Part shown: positions 18,114 to 26,288 of the stretch, piece after piece | Position numbering within the stretch: position 1 is the first letter of the stretch | Layout of the letters: each line of letters opens with the position of its first letter | Assembly (NCBI GenBank): GCA_910578075.1 | Contig: CAJTPK010000017.1 | Span: 1 to 64,000 of the forward strand | DNA from: an uncultured Muribaculaceae bacterium | GTDB taxonomy: Bacteria; Bacteroidota; Bacteroidia; Bacteroidales; Muribaculaceae | Length of the DNA: 64,000 bases | Direction: 5' to 3' | Program-made: the position numbers and the translations under genes | Notes under the pieces: model-generated | Seen by the model: only the letters and a program-made list of their open reading frames with translations | Databases searched by the model: none | What the model was told of the DNA's origin: nothing

Positions 18114-18163
18114 GGTCTCATTTCATAAAAAGGAGATCCAAGATCACTGACTTACCAACGCGA

Positions 18164-18197
18164 CAGTCCCCGCCGGAACAAGTTCCGGCGGGGACTG
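18164..18197. terminator. Strong bidirectional terminator between GH53 and GH97 genes
   Basis: Sixteen bases (CAGTCCCCGCCGGAAC) are followed, two bases later, by their exact reverse complement. The hairpin lies between two convergent genes. The right flank is CTATTTT for the plus strand, and the minus-strand exit is less T-rich. Confidence 0.8.
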
Positions 18198-18240
18198 CTA
18201 TTTTCCGGAGATATATCCGGAAACTCATTGTATAATCAAA

Positions 18241-20376
18241 TCAAAGCGGGAGGATCGAGATTGCGAAGCCACCTCCGGCTGCCTCATGAATCTTCATCTT
18301 TGTCTTCGGAGTGACAGTTTTTGTCTCTATCACATATGCCTGCGGATTATTCTTATAATGAGCATCCTTGGCATCGCGGTATATTACCGCCTTGTATTTT
18401 CCTGCCGGGAGGAAGCTAAAATCAACCTCGGCATTGCGGGGATCTGCACCGTTTGTGCCACCCACAAACCATTTCTCCTCACCTTTGGCCTTGCGTGCCA
18501 CCGTAAGATATTCCATCGGTTCAGCCTCAAGATACCAGCTCTTATCCCAATCAAGCGCCACATCCTTTATAAACTGGAATGCATCCATGAATTTCTCATA
18601 GGTCTCGGGGAAATCAGCTGCCATCTGGAGCGGGCTCGACATAGTTACATATAGAGAAAGCTGATTTGCAAGCGTAGTGTTCACCCATGATGTGTTCTTG
18701 GGATTATACTTGCGCATGTCGTTTTCGAATAGACCGGGGGTATAATCCATCGGGCCACCGACAAGTCTTGTGAATGGAAGGATTGTTGTGTGACTTGGCT
18801 TGCTGCCTCCAAATGCCTGATACTCGGAACCGCGTGCTGACTCATTGCCGATGAGGTTAGGCCATGTGCGGCAAAGACCTGTGGGGCGCACAGCCTCGTG
18901 GGCATTTACCATAATCTTATAGTCGGCAGCTTTCTTAACAGCATACAGATAATGGTTAACGAGCCACTGGCTGAAGTGATTGCTACCGGCCGGAATAATA
19001 TTACCGACATATCCGCTCTTCACTGCGTCATAACCGTTATCCTTCATGAATTTATAAGCCTCGTCCATGCGACGCTCATAGTTGCGGACTGAGCTGGATG
19101 TCTCATGATGCATGATCATCTTCACACCTTTCTCCTTTGCATAGTCGCGTATAGCAGGAAGATCAAAATCCGGATAGGGAGTCACAAAATCAAACACCTC
19201 GTCCTTCATCTTGCCGGACCAGTCTTCCCATCCTATGTTCCAACCCTCGACAAGCACGCCATCAAAACCATGCTCTGCAGCGAAGTCGATATATCTCATC
19301 ACATTCTCAGTTGTCGCACCATGTTTGCCGTGAGGTTTTGTCTTGGTGTAATCAACCTTGTCGAGATGAATGTTAGGTAGATCATTGGTGTAGCTCCACT
19401 TACTTTTGCGGTTGATCATCTCCCACCATACTCCCACATATTTCATCGGCTTGATCCAGCTTGTATCTTCGATTGCGCAAGGCTCATTGAGATTGAGGGT
19501 GATGCGGGATGCGAGGATATCGCGTGCGTCATCGCTCACGATTACAGTACGCCACGGCGTCACGCAATCAGTCTGCATATAAGCCTTGTCACCGGCAGCA
19601 TCCGGAGTGAGCAGCGCTTTGAACGTATTTGTCTTGGTGTCAAGTTCGAGGTGCATGCAAGGATAGTCTACAAGAGCAGCCTCATGAAGGTTGATGTAAA
19701 GACCGTCGTTGCTCTTCAACATGAGCGCGGTCTGCACACCGTTGTCCACAGGCACTGTAGTCCATTCATACGTAGGGCCTCTCACCTCATCCATCTTGCC
19801 GGGAATCTCCGACATGCGGCTGCGGGTATAGTCAAATTCCTGTGTATCGTAATCAGCGGGAATCCAGTAAGCCTCATGATCTGCAGGCATTGCAAACTCT
19901 GTCAACTCATCCGTGATTACGAAATAGCTGAGTTTCTTCTGCATCGGAAACTCATAACGAAAACCGAGACCATCATCAAAAAGACGGAAACGAACCGACA
20001 TGAGACGCTTCGTATCTTTTTGTTTCAGATTCACAACCATTTCCTTGTAGTTGTTGCGGATCTCATTCTCCTCGCCCCATACCGGCACCCATTTCTCATC
20101 TACTGATGCGGTGTCGACAGAAACGATCTCAAAACCATCCTTGAGATGACGTCCATCCTTAACCTGTTTGGTTTTCTTGATCTCAAAACCGAGGCGGCTT
20201 GGTTTAACCACCTCTTTCCCCTTGAATTCAAGTTCATACTGAGGCTCACCCTTTGAAGTGAGCGAAAATTTCATGGTAAGATCCCCGTCAGGCGATTTCA
20301 GGGTCTGCCCCGTTACAGAAAAAGCAGTCGCAGCGCATAACAGCACAAATGCGGACGCCTTGAATTTAATCGTCAT
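18241..20376 (-). CDS. GH97 alpha-glucosidase (SusB-like, inverting type)
   Basis: A 711-aa secreted enzyme (signal peptide ending VTGQ). It has the GH97 N-terminal beta-sandwich, the barrel and the C-terminal sandwich. Four glutamates, Glu425 (HHETS), Glu494 (NAHEAVRPTG), Glu512 (GNESARG) and Glu518 (GSEYQ), have the same spacing as the SusB catalytic and calcium-binding residues 439, 508, 526 and 532 as I recall them. That points to the inverting alpha-glucosidase group, not the retaining alpha-galactosidases. The promoter lies in a duplicated repeat at 20625-20729. The predicted 250-nt leader contains a large palindrome. Confidence 0.92.
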   Translation of the reverse strand: MTIKFKASAFVLLCAATAFSVTGQTLKSPDGDLTMKFSLTSKGEPQYELEFKGKEVVKPSRLGFEIKKTKQVKDGRHLKDGFEIVSVDTASVDEKWVPVWGEENEIRNNYKEMVVNLKQKDTKRLMSVRFRLFDDGLGFRYEFPMQKKLSYFVITDELTEFAMPADHEAYWIPADYDTQEFDYTRSRMSEIPGKMDEVRGPTYEWTTVPVDNGVQTALMLKSNDGLYINLHEAALVDYPCMHLELDTKTNTFKALLTPDAAGDKAYMQTDCVTPWRTVIVSDDARDILASRITLNLNEPCAIEDTSWIKPMKYVGVWWEMINRKSKWSYTNDLPNIHLDKVDYTKTKPHGKHGATTENVMRYIDFAAEHGFDGVLVEGWNIGWEDWSGKMKDEVFDFVTPYPDFDLPAIRDYAKEKGVKMIMHHETSSSVRNYERRMDEAYKFMKDNGYDAVKSGYVGNIIPAGSNHFSQWLVNHYLYAVKKAADYKIMVNAHEAVRPTGLCRTWPNLIGNESARGSEYQAFGGSKPSHTTILPFTRLVGGPMDYTPGLFENDMRKYNPKNTSWVNTTLANQLSLYVTMSSPLQMAADFPETYEKFMDAFQFIKDVALDWDKSWYLEAEPMEYLTVARKAKGEEKWFVGGTNGADPRNAEVDFSFLPAGKYKAVIYRDAKDAHYKNNPQAYVIETKTVTPKTKMKIHEAAGGGFAISILPL

Positions 20377-20396
20377 ATGAAATATATTAGGTTATT

Positions 20397-20584
20397 AAGT
20401 AGCTGTTCAAATTAAACCGCTACTATTAAAAATATTTTTAAGCTTGAACACTATCTGCTTGTTCTTTTTGGTCATTTTCCTTACTTTCATCAGTCGCATA
20501 GCCCGCTATGCTCCTTCTTCAAGTAAGGAAAATGCCTCAAAAATAACCGCGCATATAGTATTCATTTAATTTGATCAGCTACTT
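20397..20584. repeat. 188-bp palindromic intergenic element
   Basis: The stretch between the GH97 start and its promoter holds no gene. Its ends, 20397-20416 and 20565-20584, are inverted copies of AAGTAGCTGTTCAAATTAAA with one mismatch. Inside is a second perfect inverted pair (CATTTTCCTTACTT at 20473-20486, complement at 20521-20534) and a central palindrome GCATAG/CTATGC (20496-20511). The end motif recurs at 61149-61164, followed by 15 bases that also match this element. It looks like a small mobile or REP-like repeat placed in the GH97 leader. Confidence 0.65.
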
Positions 20585-20624
20585 ATATTTTCGAATTCAG
20601 TTACGAAAGCTCATATTTTCAAAT

Positions 20625-20729
20625 TGCAAATATAGAAGTTTTAAATCGAAAATACAATATTCCACACCGGCGATAAACACTTTTTATCTATATTCTTACG
20701 TTTATAAGGAAGTTTTAACAACTTATTAG
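20625..20729. repeat. 105-bp direct repeat, copy 1
   Basis: This copy matches 21781-21885 at 100 of 105 positions in the same orientation. The two copies bracket the DUF3791/DUF3990 cassette. This copy carries a full promoter on the minus strand (20627-20657) pointing at the GH97 gene. Confidence 0.9.
20627..20657 (-). promoter_or_regulatory. GH97 promoter inside repeat copy 1
   Basis: On the minus strand, -33 TTG (20655-20657), 20-nt spacer and -7 TATATTTG (20627-20634). It would drive the GH97 gene through a leader of about 245 nt. Confidence 0.6.
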
Positions 20730-20755
20730 TTCACAAGTTCAAGGTGGGGTATACA

Positions 20756-20977
20756 TTACCCGATCTTGCCGGTCTCTATTTCATTTTTCAAAAATGAGAA
20801 GACATATACCGCTCCTTGATAATACAATCCGCATTTGGGATCATTGAGCCGTGCAAATGTTTCTGATCCATAAAGCACATCAAGAGCTTTGAGCATGTCC
20901 CAGCCGTATTCTGACATTAACATTTCAGTTAAGTCAGAAGCAAGGCATTCTACCTGATATTGCATCTCCTTGTTCAT
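20756..20977 (-). CDS. Small cytoplasmic protein, third member of the DUF3990 cassette
   Basis: A 73-aa helical, acidic protein without signal or membrane segment. The pattern YGWDMLKALDVLYGSETFARLNDPKCGLYYQGAVYVFSFLKNE resembles small proteins that I recall next to DUF3990/DUF3791 genes, but I cannot name a family. Its start overlaps the DUF3990 stop by four bases (ATGA), making it the last gene of a three-gene coupled unit. It could be part of the antitoxin or an accessory factor. Confidence 0.7.
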   Translation of the reverse strand: MNKEMQYQVECLASDLTEMLMSEYGWDMLKALDVLYGSETFARLNDPKCGLYYQGAVYVFSFLKNEIETGKIG

Positions 20978-21459
20978 AATACATTTCTTAAATAGTTCAA
21001 TGACTTTTCTGTGCCGAAGAAATATTGTGTGGACTTATCACCGTAGTACTTGATTCGTTCTATCAGTTTATCAATAGTTATTTCGTTCTCAATATACTTC
21101 CGAATTTGAAAGCCCACCTTGTCATCGGCTATTGGTCCGATTACAATGTCAAAATCGTGAATGGGACTGTCTGAGTTGTTATTTCTGTTGTCAACGACAA
21201 ATTGAGCCCACTCCTCACTGTAATCATCAAATACCTTGATTGACAAACCGGCTTCAAGGGCAGACTCTTCATCAAAGTCAAACGATGAAACGAGAGGACT
21301 TCCTTCCCCAAAAATGTCCACTTTGAACTCAGCCATTTCAAGAGCTTGATGGAAATTTGGGTTAAGATAAAAACCTTGACCGAAATCCTTACCCTTTTTG
21401 CTCAGCGACAAATCAATTGTGCAAATACTAACATTGGAGCCATGATGAAGCCTTATCAT
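20974..21459 (-). CDS. DUF3990 protein (probable ADP-ribosyltransferase-fold toxin)
   Basis: A 161-aa cytoplasmic protein. The N-terminus LHHGSNVSI..IDLSLSKKGKDFGQGFYLNPNFHQALEMA is the DUF3990 signature, a family whose HGS and DFGxGFYL motifs resemble those of ADP-ribosyltransferases. The later segment has DFDIVIGPIADDKV and a C-terminal QYFFGTEKSLNYL. It is flanked and overlapped (four bases each side) by two small genes, one a DUF3791 protein. This is the arrangement of a toxin with antitoxin partners. The toxin role is inferred from family and context. Confidence 0.8.
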   Translation of the reverse strand: MIRLHHGSNVSICTIDLSLSKKGKDFGQGFYLNPNFHQALEMAEFKVDIFGEGSPLVSSFDFDEESALEAGLSIKVFDDYSEEWAQFVVDNRNNNSDSPIHDFDIVIGPIADDKVGFQIRKYIENEITIDKLIERIKYYGDKSTQYFFGTEKSLNYLRNVL

Positions 21460-21683
21460 ATCACACGTCCTCCTTTACGGTAGCATAATGTTTGCAGACT
21501 TTCCAGGGCATCGTTTAGCGGCAGAGTGTGCATGATGCCATAATGCTTCATGATCATCTCAATTCCTGTAAAACGCCTCAGATATGCGTATGCCTGCTGA
21601 TTGGTCAGCTTGAACCGCCTTGCAAATTCACTGACACACATCACAATATAGTCTATTCTGTCCCTTATTTCATGTTTATCCAT
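21456..21683 (-). CDS. DUF3791 protein (probable antitoxin-like partner)
   Basis: A 75-aa helical protein that starts MDKHEIRDRIDYIVMCVSEFARRFKL and continues with TNQQAYAYLRRFTGIEMIMKHYGIMHTLPL, the DUF3791 pattern (helices followed by a YxxxHT step). DUF3791 genes usually precede DUF3990 genes, as here, with a four-base overlap. It is the first gene of the cassette; its promoter lies in repeat copy 2 about 100 bases upstream. It is likely a partner or neutraliser of the DUF3990 protein, but this has not been shown from sequence alone. Confidence 0.78.
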   Translation of the reverse strand: MDKHEIRDRIDYIVMCVSEFARRFKLTNQQAYAYLRRFTGIEMIMKHYGIMHTLPLNDALESLQTLCYRKGGRVI

Positions 21684-21780
21684 AAAAATTGTCTTTATTT
21701 TATAACGAGGGAGATTTTCAAAATTGAGAAACAGTTGTTAATTATTTTGACTTTCATAAAAAAGTTTAGATGACTTCAAA

Positions 21781-21885
21781 TGCAAATATAGAAGTTTTAA
21801 ATCGAAAATACAATATTCCACACCAGTGACAAACACTTTTTATCTATATTCTTACGTTTATAAGGATGTTTTCACAACTTATTAG
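21781..21885. repeat. 105-bp direct repeat, copy 2
   Basis: Second copy of the repeat at 20625-20729, with five differences. It lies upstream of the cassette, carries the same promoter boxes on the minus strand, and ends 15 bases before the start codon of the divergent phosphatase gene. Confidence 0.9.
21783..21813 (-). promoter_or_regulatory. Promoter of the DUF3791/DUF3990 cassette inside repeat copy 2
   Basis: On the minus strand, -33 TTG (21811-21813), 20-nt spacer, -7 TATATTTG (21783-21790), identical to the GH97 promoter in copy 1. Confidence 0.6.
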
Positions 21886-21900
21886 AATTCGCTTATCCTG

Positions 21901-22452
21901 ATGACACGAGATTACATTGAGAAACCGACACCGGCAAGCATTGAGACAGTTAAACTGGCCCGTGAACATGCCGCCGCAGAAAATAGAGCACCCCGCATTT
22001 TATTTGTATGCCTCGGCAACATATGCCGTAGCCCTGCCGCTGAGGGTATAATGCGCGAGATAACTAAAGACATGCCAGCATCGAGCCATCCCGAATTGGA
22101 CTCTGCCGGCTTCTACGGAGGTCATGCAGGAGATCTCCCTGATAGAAGGATGCGGCATGCAGCCTTCGGACGCGGTCTGCGTCTTGAGCATCTCAGCCGT
22201 GTGATCCGTCCCTCTGATTTTGATTATTTCGATCTTATATTAGGCATGGATGACCGCAATATCAGCGACCTCCATGACGCAGCCCCTACTGTGGAGGCAG
22301 AAAAGAAAATCGCCCGCATGAGCGATTTCTGCGTCCATTATCCAGAGGCGGATTCAATACCCGACCCATACTGGGAAGGAGCCGCCGGATTCGAGATTGT
22401 CCTCAACCTCCTCGAAGACGGATGCTCCGAACTCGCAAAGCTCTTATTTTGA
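21901..22452 (+). CDS. Low-molecular-weight protein-tyrosine phosphatase
   Basis: A 183-aa phosphatase with the P-loop CLGNICRS (Cys37 nucleophile, Arg43) and the DPYW general-acid loop near residue 160. Usual members begin only a few residues before the loop. This one has about 32 extra N-terminal residues with no internal ATG, so the extension appears real. In other bacteria such enzymes act on tyrosine-phosphorylated proteins, often in polysaccharide export, but nothing nearby points to that. Its 3' end overlaps the convergent channel gene by nine bases. Confidence 0.9.
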   Translation: MTRDYIEKPTPASIETVKLAREHAAAENRAPRILFVCLGNICRSPAAEGIMREITKDMPASSHPELDSAGFYGGHAGDLPDRRMRHAAFGRGLRLEHLSRVIRPSDFDYFDLILGMDDRNISDLHDAAPTVEAEKKIARMSDFCVHYPEADSIPDPYWEGAAGFEIVLNLLEDGCSELAKLLF

Positions 22453-23406
22453 GGCGAGTTTGGTAGCTGTAAGTTCGAGGTTGCGTGCGAGTTTCCCGGT
22501 TTCCTTGATAAAATGATACAGTTCCACAGCCGGAGCCATATCCATGCGTTTACCGGACTCATCAGGTCCGCTCCACGCCTTTATATCTGCAGAAATTTCT
22601 CTAATAGCCTCTTCGAGCGTAGCTGCCGGAGAGGTTTTCAATTTTCGCTCCGGCCACCCTTTGAGCAGATCCTCGGAGACAAACATCTGACAAGCCGCTA
22701 CAAAGGCAAAACAATCCTCAAGCATATCTGGCCATATCGTCATGTCTATACGCGTCTGAAGGGAGTCGAGGTAAAGACTTGTATTTGATGCGCACGCCAT
22801 TAGTCCCTCCACAGCAGGACGCGATGAATGATCAGTTGGGATTCCTGAAGGCAGATACAAGTCACTCATATCTTTGAATTCAAAATCCGGATTAAACTCA
22901 CCTGCAGCACCTCTACGCGACTCAGGAGTGGTAACCGCATAACAATAAGCAAGAAATATATTCAACTTATGAAGCAATACAGGCACATTCTTCATCAATT
23001 TATCATATTCTGAAGATTCGTGCACCCTGCGCTGCTTCTCTATTTCGGATTCAATATCGATCTCAGACTTCATTGAACCTACCGAATTAAGAAAGAATCC
23101 AAGAAACACCAATCCGCACATCACCTCAATCGCAGTGACCGCCTGCGCCCATCCGTGTGCCGGAGTATAGTCTCCGAAACCAAGAGTAGTAATGGTAACG
23201 ATACTGTAATACAGCCACGATCCGAAATCTGTGGTGGCACCGTCCGGTATACGGAACTGCGTATCCGGCATAAGATCATAAATCACAGCAAAGATTGGCA
23301 TCAGACTTATATACAGGCATATCCATACAATCGGACGGACATTCGACACAACATGCCAGAAATGCTTCAATTTATCGGAGAATGAATCAGACATAGTTTT
23401 TTTCAA
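22444..23406 (-). CDS. Two-TM potassium-channel-like protein
   Basis: A 320-aa inner-membrane protein. One membrane segment lies at about 24-45 (VWICLYISLMPIFAVIY), then a pore loop with the filter TLGFGDYTP, then a second segment (VTAIEVMCGLVFLGFFLNSV). This is the ion-channel-2 (KcsA-like) layout with TxGFGD in place of TxGYGD, as in many bacterial channels. The C-terminal 200 residues are cytoplasmic and helical, with no RCK domain I can see. The start may be 23406 or 23394. Confidence 0.85.
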   Translation of the reverse strand: MKKTMSDSFSDKLKHFWHVVSNVRPIVWICLYISLMPIFAVIYDLMPDTQFRIPDGATTDFGSWLYYSIVTITTLGFGDYTPAHGWAQAVTAIEVMCGLVFLGFFLNSVGSMKSEIDIESEIEKQRRVHESSEYDKLMKNVPVLLHKLNIFLAYCYAVTTPESRRGAAGEFNPDFEFKDMSDLYLPSGIPTDHSSRPAVEGLMACASNTSLYLDSLQTRIDMTIWPDMLEDCFAFVAACQMFVSEDLLKGWPERKLKTSPAATLEEAIREISADIKAWSGPDESGKRMDMAPAVELYHFIKETGKLARNLELTATKLASK

Positions 23407-23545
23407 TTATAAATCATCATTTCCCTTAAAACGCATATCCACTGATATATGTTCCCTGCACAACCACAGGTTTCTCTGACAACCTTAAACATATTTAATC
23501 TAACCATTTGTAATCATTACCATGTCATCTAATTATAATCAAACC

Positions 23546-23796
23546 ATTGTAACAATTCAAAAGCTCCGCTTTTGAATTGACACGAAAAGGAGTAGACCAG
23601 AGTTCCAAAGAACCAGAGCAGAGAGGCTGAAACTCCCCTACTCCGCTTCTCTGCGTTAAAAATTTAACCACGCAGAGACGCTGAGGCGCAAAGGTTTTAT
23701 GACGCACCTTATTTCGCGTCTATGCTATGGTTCTGTGGGACTCTGGTCTACTCCTTTTCGTGTCAAATAAAAGCGGAGCTTTTGAATAGCTACAAT
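23546..23796. repeat. 251-bp hairpin repeat element (MITE-like)
   Basis: Most of the 584-base gene-free region before ahpC is an inverted repeat. The arms (about 23546-23618 and 23725-23796) are near-identical reverse complements, differing by a few substitutions and indels. They include GACACGAAAAGGAGTAGACC and the small palindrome AAAAGCTCCGCTTTT-like near each tip. The middle has its own stem (TCTCTGCGT/ACGCAGAGA). There is no ORF. It has the form of a non-coding mobile element or a large folded RNA. The rest of the gap (23797-23990) shows only the ahpC leader. Confidence 0.7.
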
Positions 23797-23990
23797 AACC
23801 TGATTAATAATTAATTGAATTTACAGTGGTTAGAGTACGCAAGTTCAGATAGTGAAAAAAGTGAGGACTATTAACATGATTTAAGAAATTAGAGGCGAAC
23901 TTGGGCAGGGGCAGATATGTTGTAAGGTTGATGGTTCAGAAGAAGCCATCGGAAATAGACGAAACCAATAATTTAATTTAATATTTAAAA

Positions 23991-24557
23991 ATGGAAACTA
24001 TAATCAACACACACATCCCCGAGTTTAAAGTTCAGGCATATCATAATGGAAAATTCGAGACCGTGACAGATAAGGACGTTCTCGGCAAATGGGCGGTATT
24101 CTTCTTTTATCCCGCTGACTTCACATTCGTATGCCCTACTGAGCTTGTGGATCTGGCAGAAAAATATGACAAACTCAAATCAATGGGCGTAGAGGTTTAT
24201 TCAGTAAGCACTGATTCTCACTTCGTTCATAAAGCTTGGCATGACGCTTCTGATAGTATCCGTAAGATCAATTACCCGATGCTTGCTGACCCGACAGGTC
24301 TTCTCAGCCGCGCATTCGGCGTGATGGATGAGAACGAGGGTATGGCATATCGCGGAACATTTGTTTCAAACCCTGATGGTCTGATCAAGCTTGTAGAAAT
24401 ACAGGACAACAGCATCGGTCGTAACGCTGACGAACTTCTCCGTAAAGTCGAGGCTGCCCAGTTTGTTGCAGCTCACCCCGGTGAGGTATGTCCGGCAAAA
24501 TGGAAAGAGGGCTCCGCAACTCTAAAACCCAGCATTGATCTGGTAGGTAAAATCTAA
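23991..24557 (+). CDS. ahpC: Alkyl hydroperoxide reductase subunit C (peroxiredoxin)
   Basis: A 188-aa typical 2-Cys peroxiredoxin that reduces hydrogen peroxide, organic peroxides and peroxynitrite in the cytoplasm. The peroxidatic Cys48 is in DFTFVCPTEL, and the resolving Cys167 in GEVCPAKW. Length and start match the family. ahpF begins 19 bases after the stop, so they form one operon. Regulation by OxyR is usual in Bacteroides, but no oxyR gene is present here and I could not identify a binding site in the upstream gap. Confidence 0.98.
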   Translation: METIINTHIPEFKVQAYHNGKFETVTDKDVLGKWAVFFFYPADFTFVCPTELVDLAEKYDKLKSMGVEVYSVSTDSHFVHKAWHDASDSIRKINYPMLADPTGLLSRAFGVMDENEGMAYRGTFVSNPDGLIKLVEIQDNSIGRNADELLRKVEAAQFVAAHPGEVCPAKWKEGSATLKPSIDLVGKI

Positions 24558-24576
24558 ATCTAATTTAAGACTGCTT

Positions 24577-26151
24577 ATGCTTGATAAAGATATAATCTCA
24601 CAATTGGGTAATATCTTCGCAAATCTGGAGACGGCGTTCACTTTCGTGGTGAGCGGCGTCTCATCGCGTGAAGAGACCCGGCAGATGGTTGAGTTCGCCA
24701 ACGACTTCGCCTCTTCAACACCTGCCATAAATGTCCACGAGGTGGACACACCGACCGAGGAAAACGCTCCTGTGCTTTCGATATTGAAAGATGGAGAGGA
24801 TACAGGTATCAAATTCTGCGGCATCCCCAACGGTCATGAATTCACATCCCTGATTTTGGCTGTTCTGAATGGTGCCGGTCAAGGCAAGAATCTTCCTGAC
24901 GAAACCCTTGCCAACAGAATAAGATCGCTCAATGGGCCTTGCGATATCACCACATTCGTGTCATTGACATGCACCAACTGCCCGGAGGTAGTGCAGGCAT
25001 TGAATGTCATAACACTCTTCAACCCTGCATATACCAACACCACAGTAGATGGAGCCGTAGCACCGCAGATGGTAAAAAGCTTCAATATCCAATCCGTGCC
25101 GACTGTATATGCAAACGGCAAACTGCTCAGTGTAGGACGTTCTGATCTTGGAGAACTTGTCGCAAAGCTTGAGGAAGCATTCGGCAAAACAGATGATCCT
25201 GGCAACGTTGACACAACACCAAAAGGTTTTGATGCGATAATCGCCGGCGGTGGTCCTGCCGGTGCTGCCGCAGCCATATACCTTGCCAGAAAAGGGATGC
25301 AGACAGCAATTGTGGCAGGAAGAATAGGCGGACAAGTCAAGGACACCATGGATATTGAAAATCTGATATCAGTGCCGATGACTACCGGACCTGCGCTTGC
25401 CACAGACCTGCGGCGCCACATTGAAGCATACAACATAACTGTATTTGATAACCGTAAGATAACATCCGCATCATTGACAGGGTTCCCCAAACGCATCACC
25501 ACCGACAGCGGAGAAGTATTTGAGGCACCCGCCGTTATTATCGCAACCGGCGCTTCGTGGAGAAAACTGAATATACCCGGCGAGGCGGAACACATCGGTA
25601 AAGGTGTTGCATTCTGCACCCACTGCGACGGACCGTTCTATGCCGGTAAACGTGTAGCTGTCATAGGCGGAGGCAATTCAGGTATTGAGGCAGCTATAGA
25701 CCTTGCCGGAATCGCCACGCATGTTGATGTCTTTGAATTCCTCGACACACTCAAAGCTGATGAAGTGCTTCAGGAGAAACTGAAAACCCTCGATAATGTT
25801 GATGTTCACCTCGGGGCTGCGGCAGAAGAGATAATCGGGAACGGCAACAAAGTTTCAGCCATAAAAGTGAAAGACCGTAAAAGTGGCGAAAGCAAAGAGT
25901 ACCCCGTTGAAGGAGTGTTTGTCCAGATCGGTCTGCTTCCAAACAGCGGACTTTTCAAGGATGAATTACCCGTCAACAATCATGGGGAGATAATCACCGA
26001 TGCCTCAGGTCGCACATCGATCCCGGGCGTGTATGCAGCGGGAGATGTCACAGATGTACCCTACAAGCAGATTGTAATTGCCATGGGAGAAGGAGCGAAA
26101 GCCGCATTATCGGCTGTAGACGACCGTATGCGCGGTCTCACTCCGTCATAA
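24577..26151 (+). CDS. ahpF: Alkyl hydroperoxide reductase subunit F
   Basis: A 524-aa flavoprotein that passes electrons from NAD(P)H to AhpC. The N-terminal 200 residues hold the tandem thioredoxin-like domain with CTNC (Cys near 131 and 134). The thioredoxin-reductase part follows: FAD site IAGGGPAGAAAAIYLAR, redox pair CTHCDGP (near 347), NAD site VIGGGNSGIEAA, and the end motif GVYAAGDVTDVPYKQI. It is the second gene of the ahpCF operon and ends at a terminator at 26179-26220. Confidence 0.98.
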   Translation: MLDKDIISQLGNIFANLETAFTFVVSGVSSREETRQMVEFANDFASSTPAINVHEVDTPTEENAPVLSILKDGEDTGIKFCGIPNGHEFTSLILAVLNGAGQGKNLPDETLANRIRSLNGPCDITTFVSLTCTNCPEVVQALNVITLFNPAYTNTTVDGAVAPQMVKSFNIQSVPTVYANGKLLSVGRSDLGELVAKLEEAFGKTDDPGNVDTTPKGFDAIIAGGGPAGAAAAIYLARKGMQTAIVAGRIGGQVKDTMDIENLISVPMTTGPALATDLRRHIEAYNITVFDNRKITSASLTGFPKRITTDSGEVFEAPAVIIATGASWRKLNIPGEAEHIGKGVAFCTHCDGPFYAGKRVAVIGGGNSGIEAAIDLAGIATHVDVFEFLDTLKADEVLQEKLKTLDNVDVHLGAAAEEIIGNGNKVSAIKVKDRKSGESKEYPVEGVFVQIGLLPNSGLFKDELPVNNHGEIITDASGRTSIPGVYAAGDVTDVPYKQIVIAMGEGAKAALSAVDDRMRGLTPS

Positions 26152-26178
26152 ACATCGCAATCACTTTTTCCTAAAAAT

Positions 26179-26220
26179 AATCGGGTCATGGCTCCTGCTA
26201 TCGGAGACCATGACCCGATT
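26179..26220. terminator. Bidirectional terminator between ahpF and the AraC gene
   Basis: Arms AATCGGGTCATGG and CCATGACCCGATT pair perfectly over 13 bases, with further pairing inside. The plus strand continues CATTTTTA and the minus strand TTATTTTTAGG. It lies between two convergent genes. Confidence 0.8.
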
Positions 26221-26288
26221 CATTTTTATCAAACCATGAAAACCGATTAAAACCATTCCTCTCTGAAAATTTTCCTCAAAATATGGAA

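Noticed and set aside
23546..23796. CRISPR array
   Set aside because: The repeats here are two inverted arms and not regularly spaced direct repeats, and no cas genes are present anywhere in the window.
24879..25619. A 246-aa open frame antisense to ahpF
   Set aside because: It lies wholly inside a clearly functional gene and has shadow-type composition.
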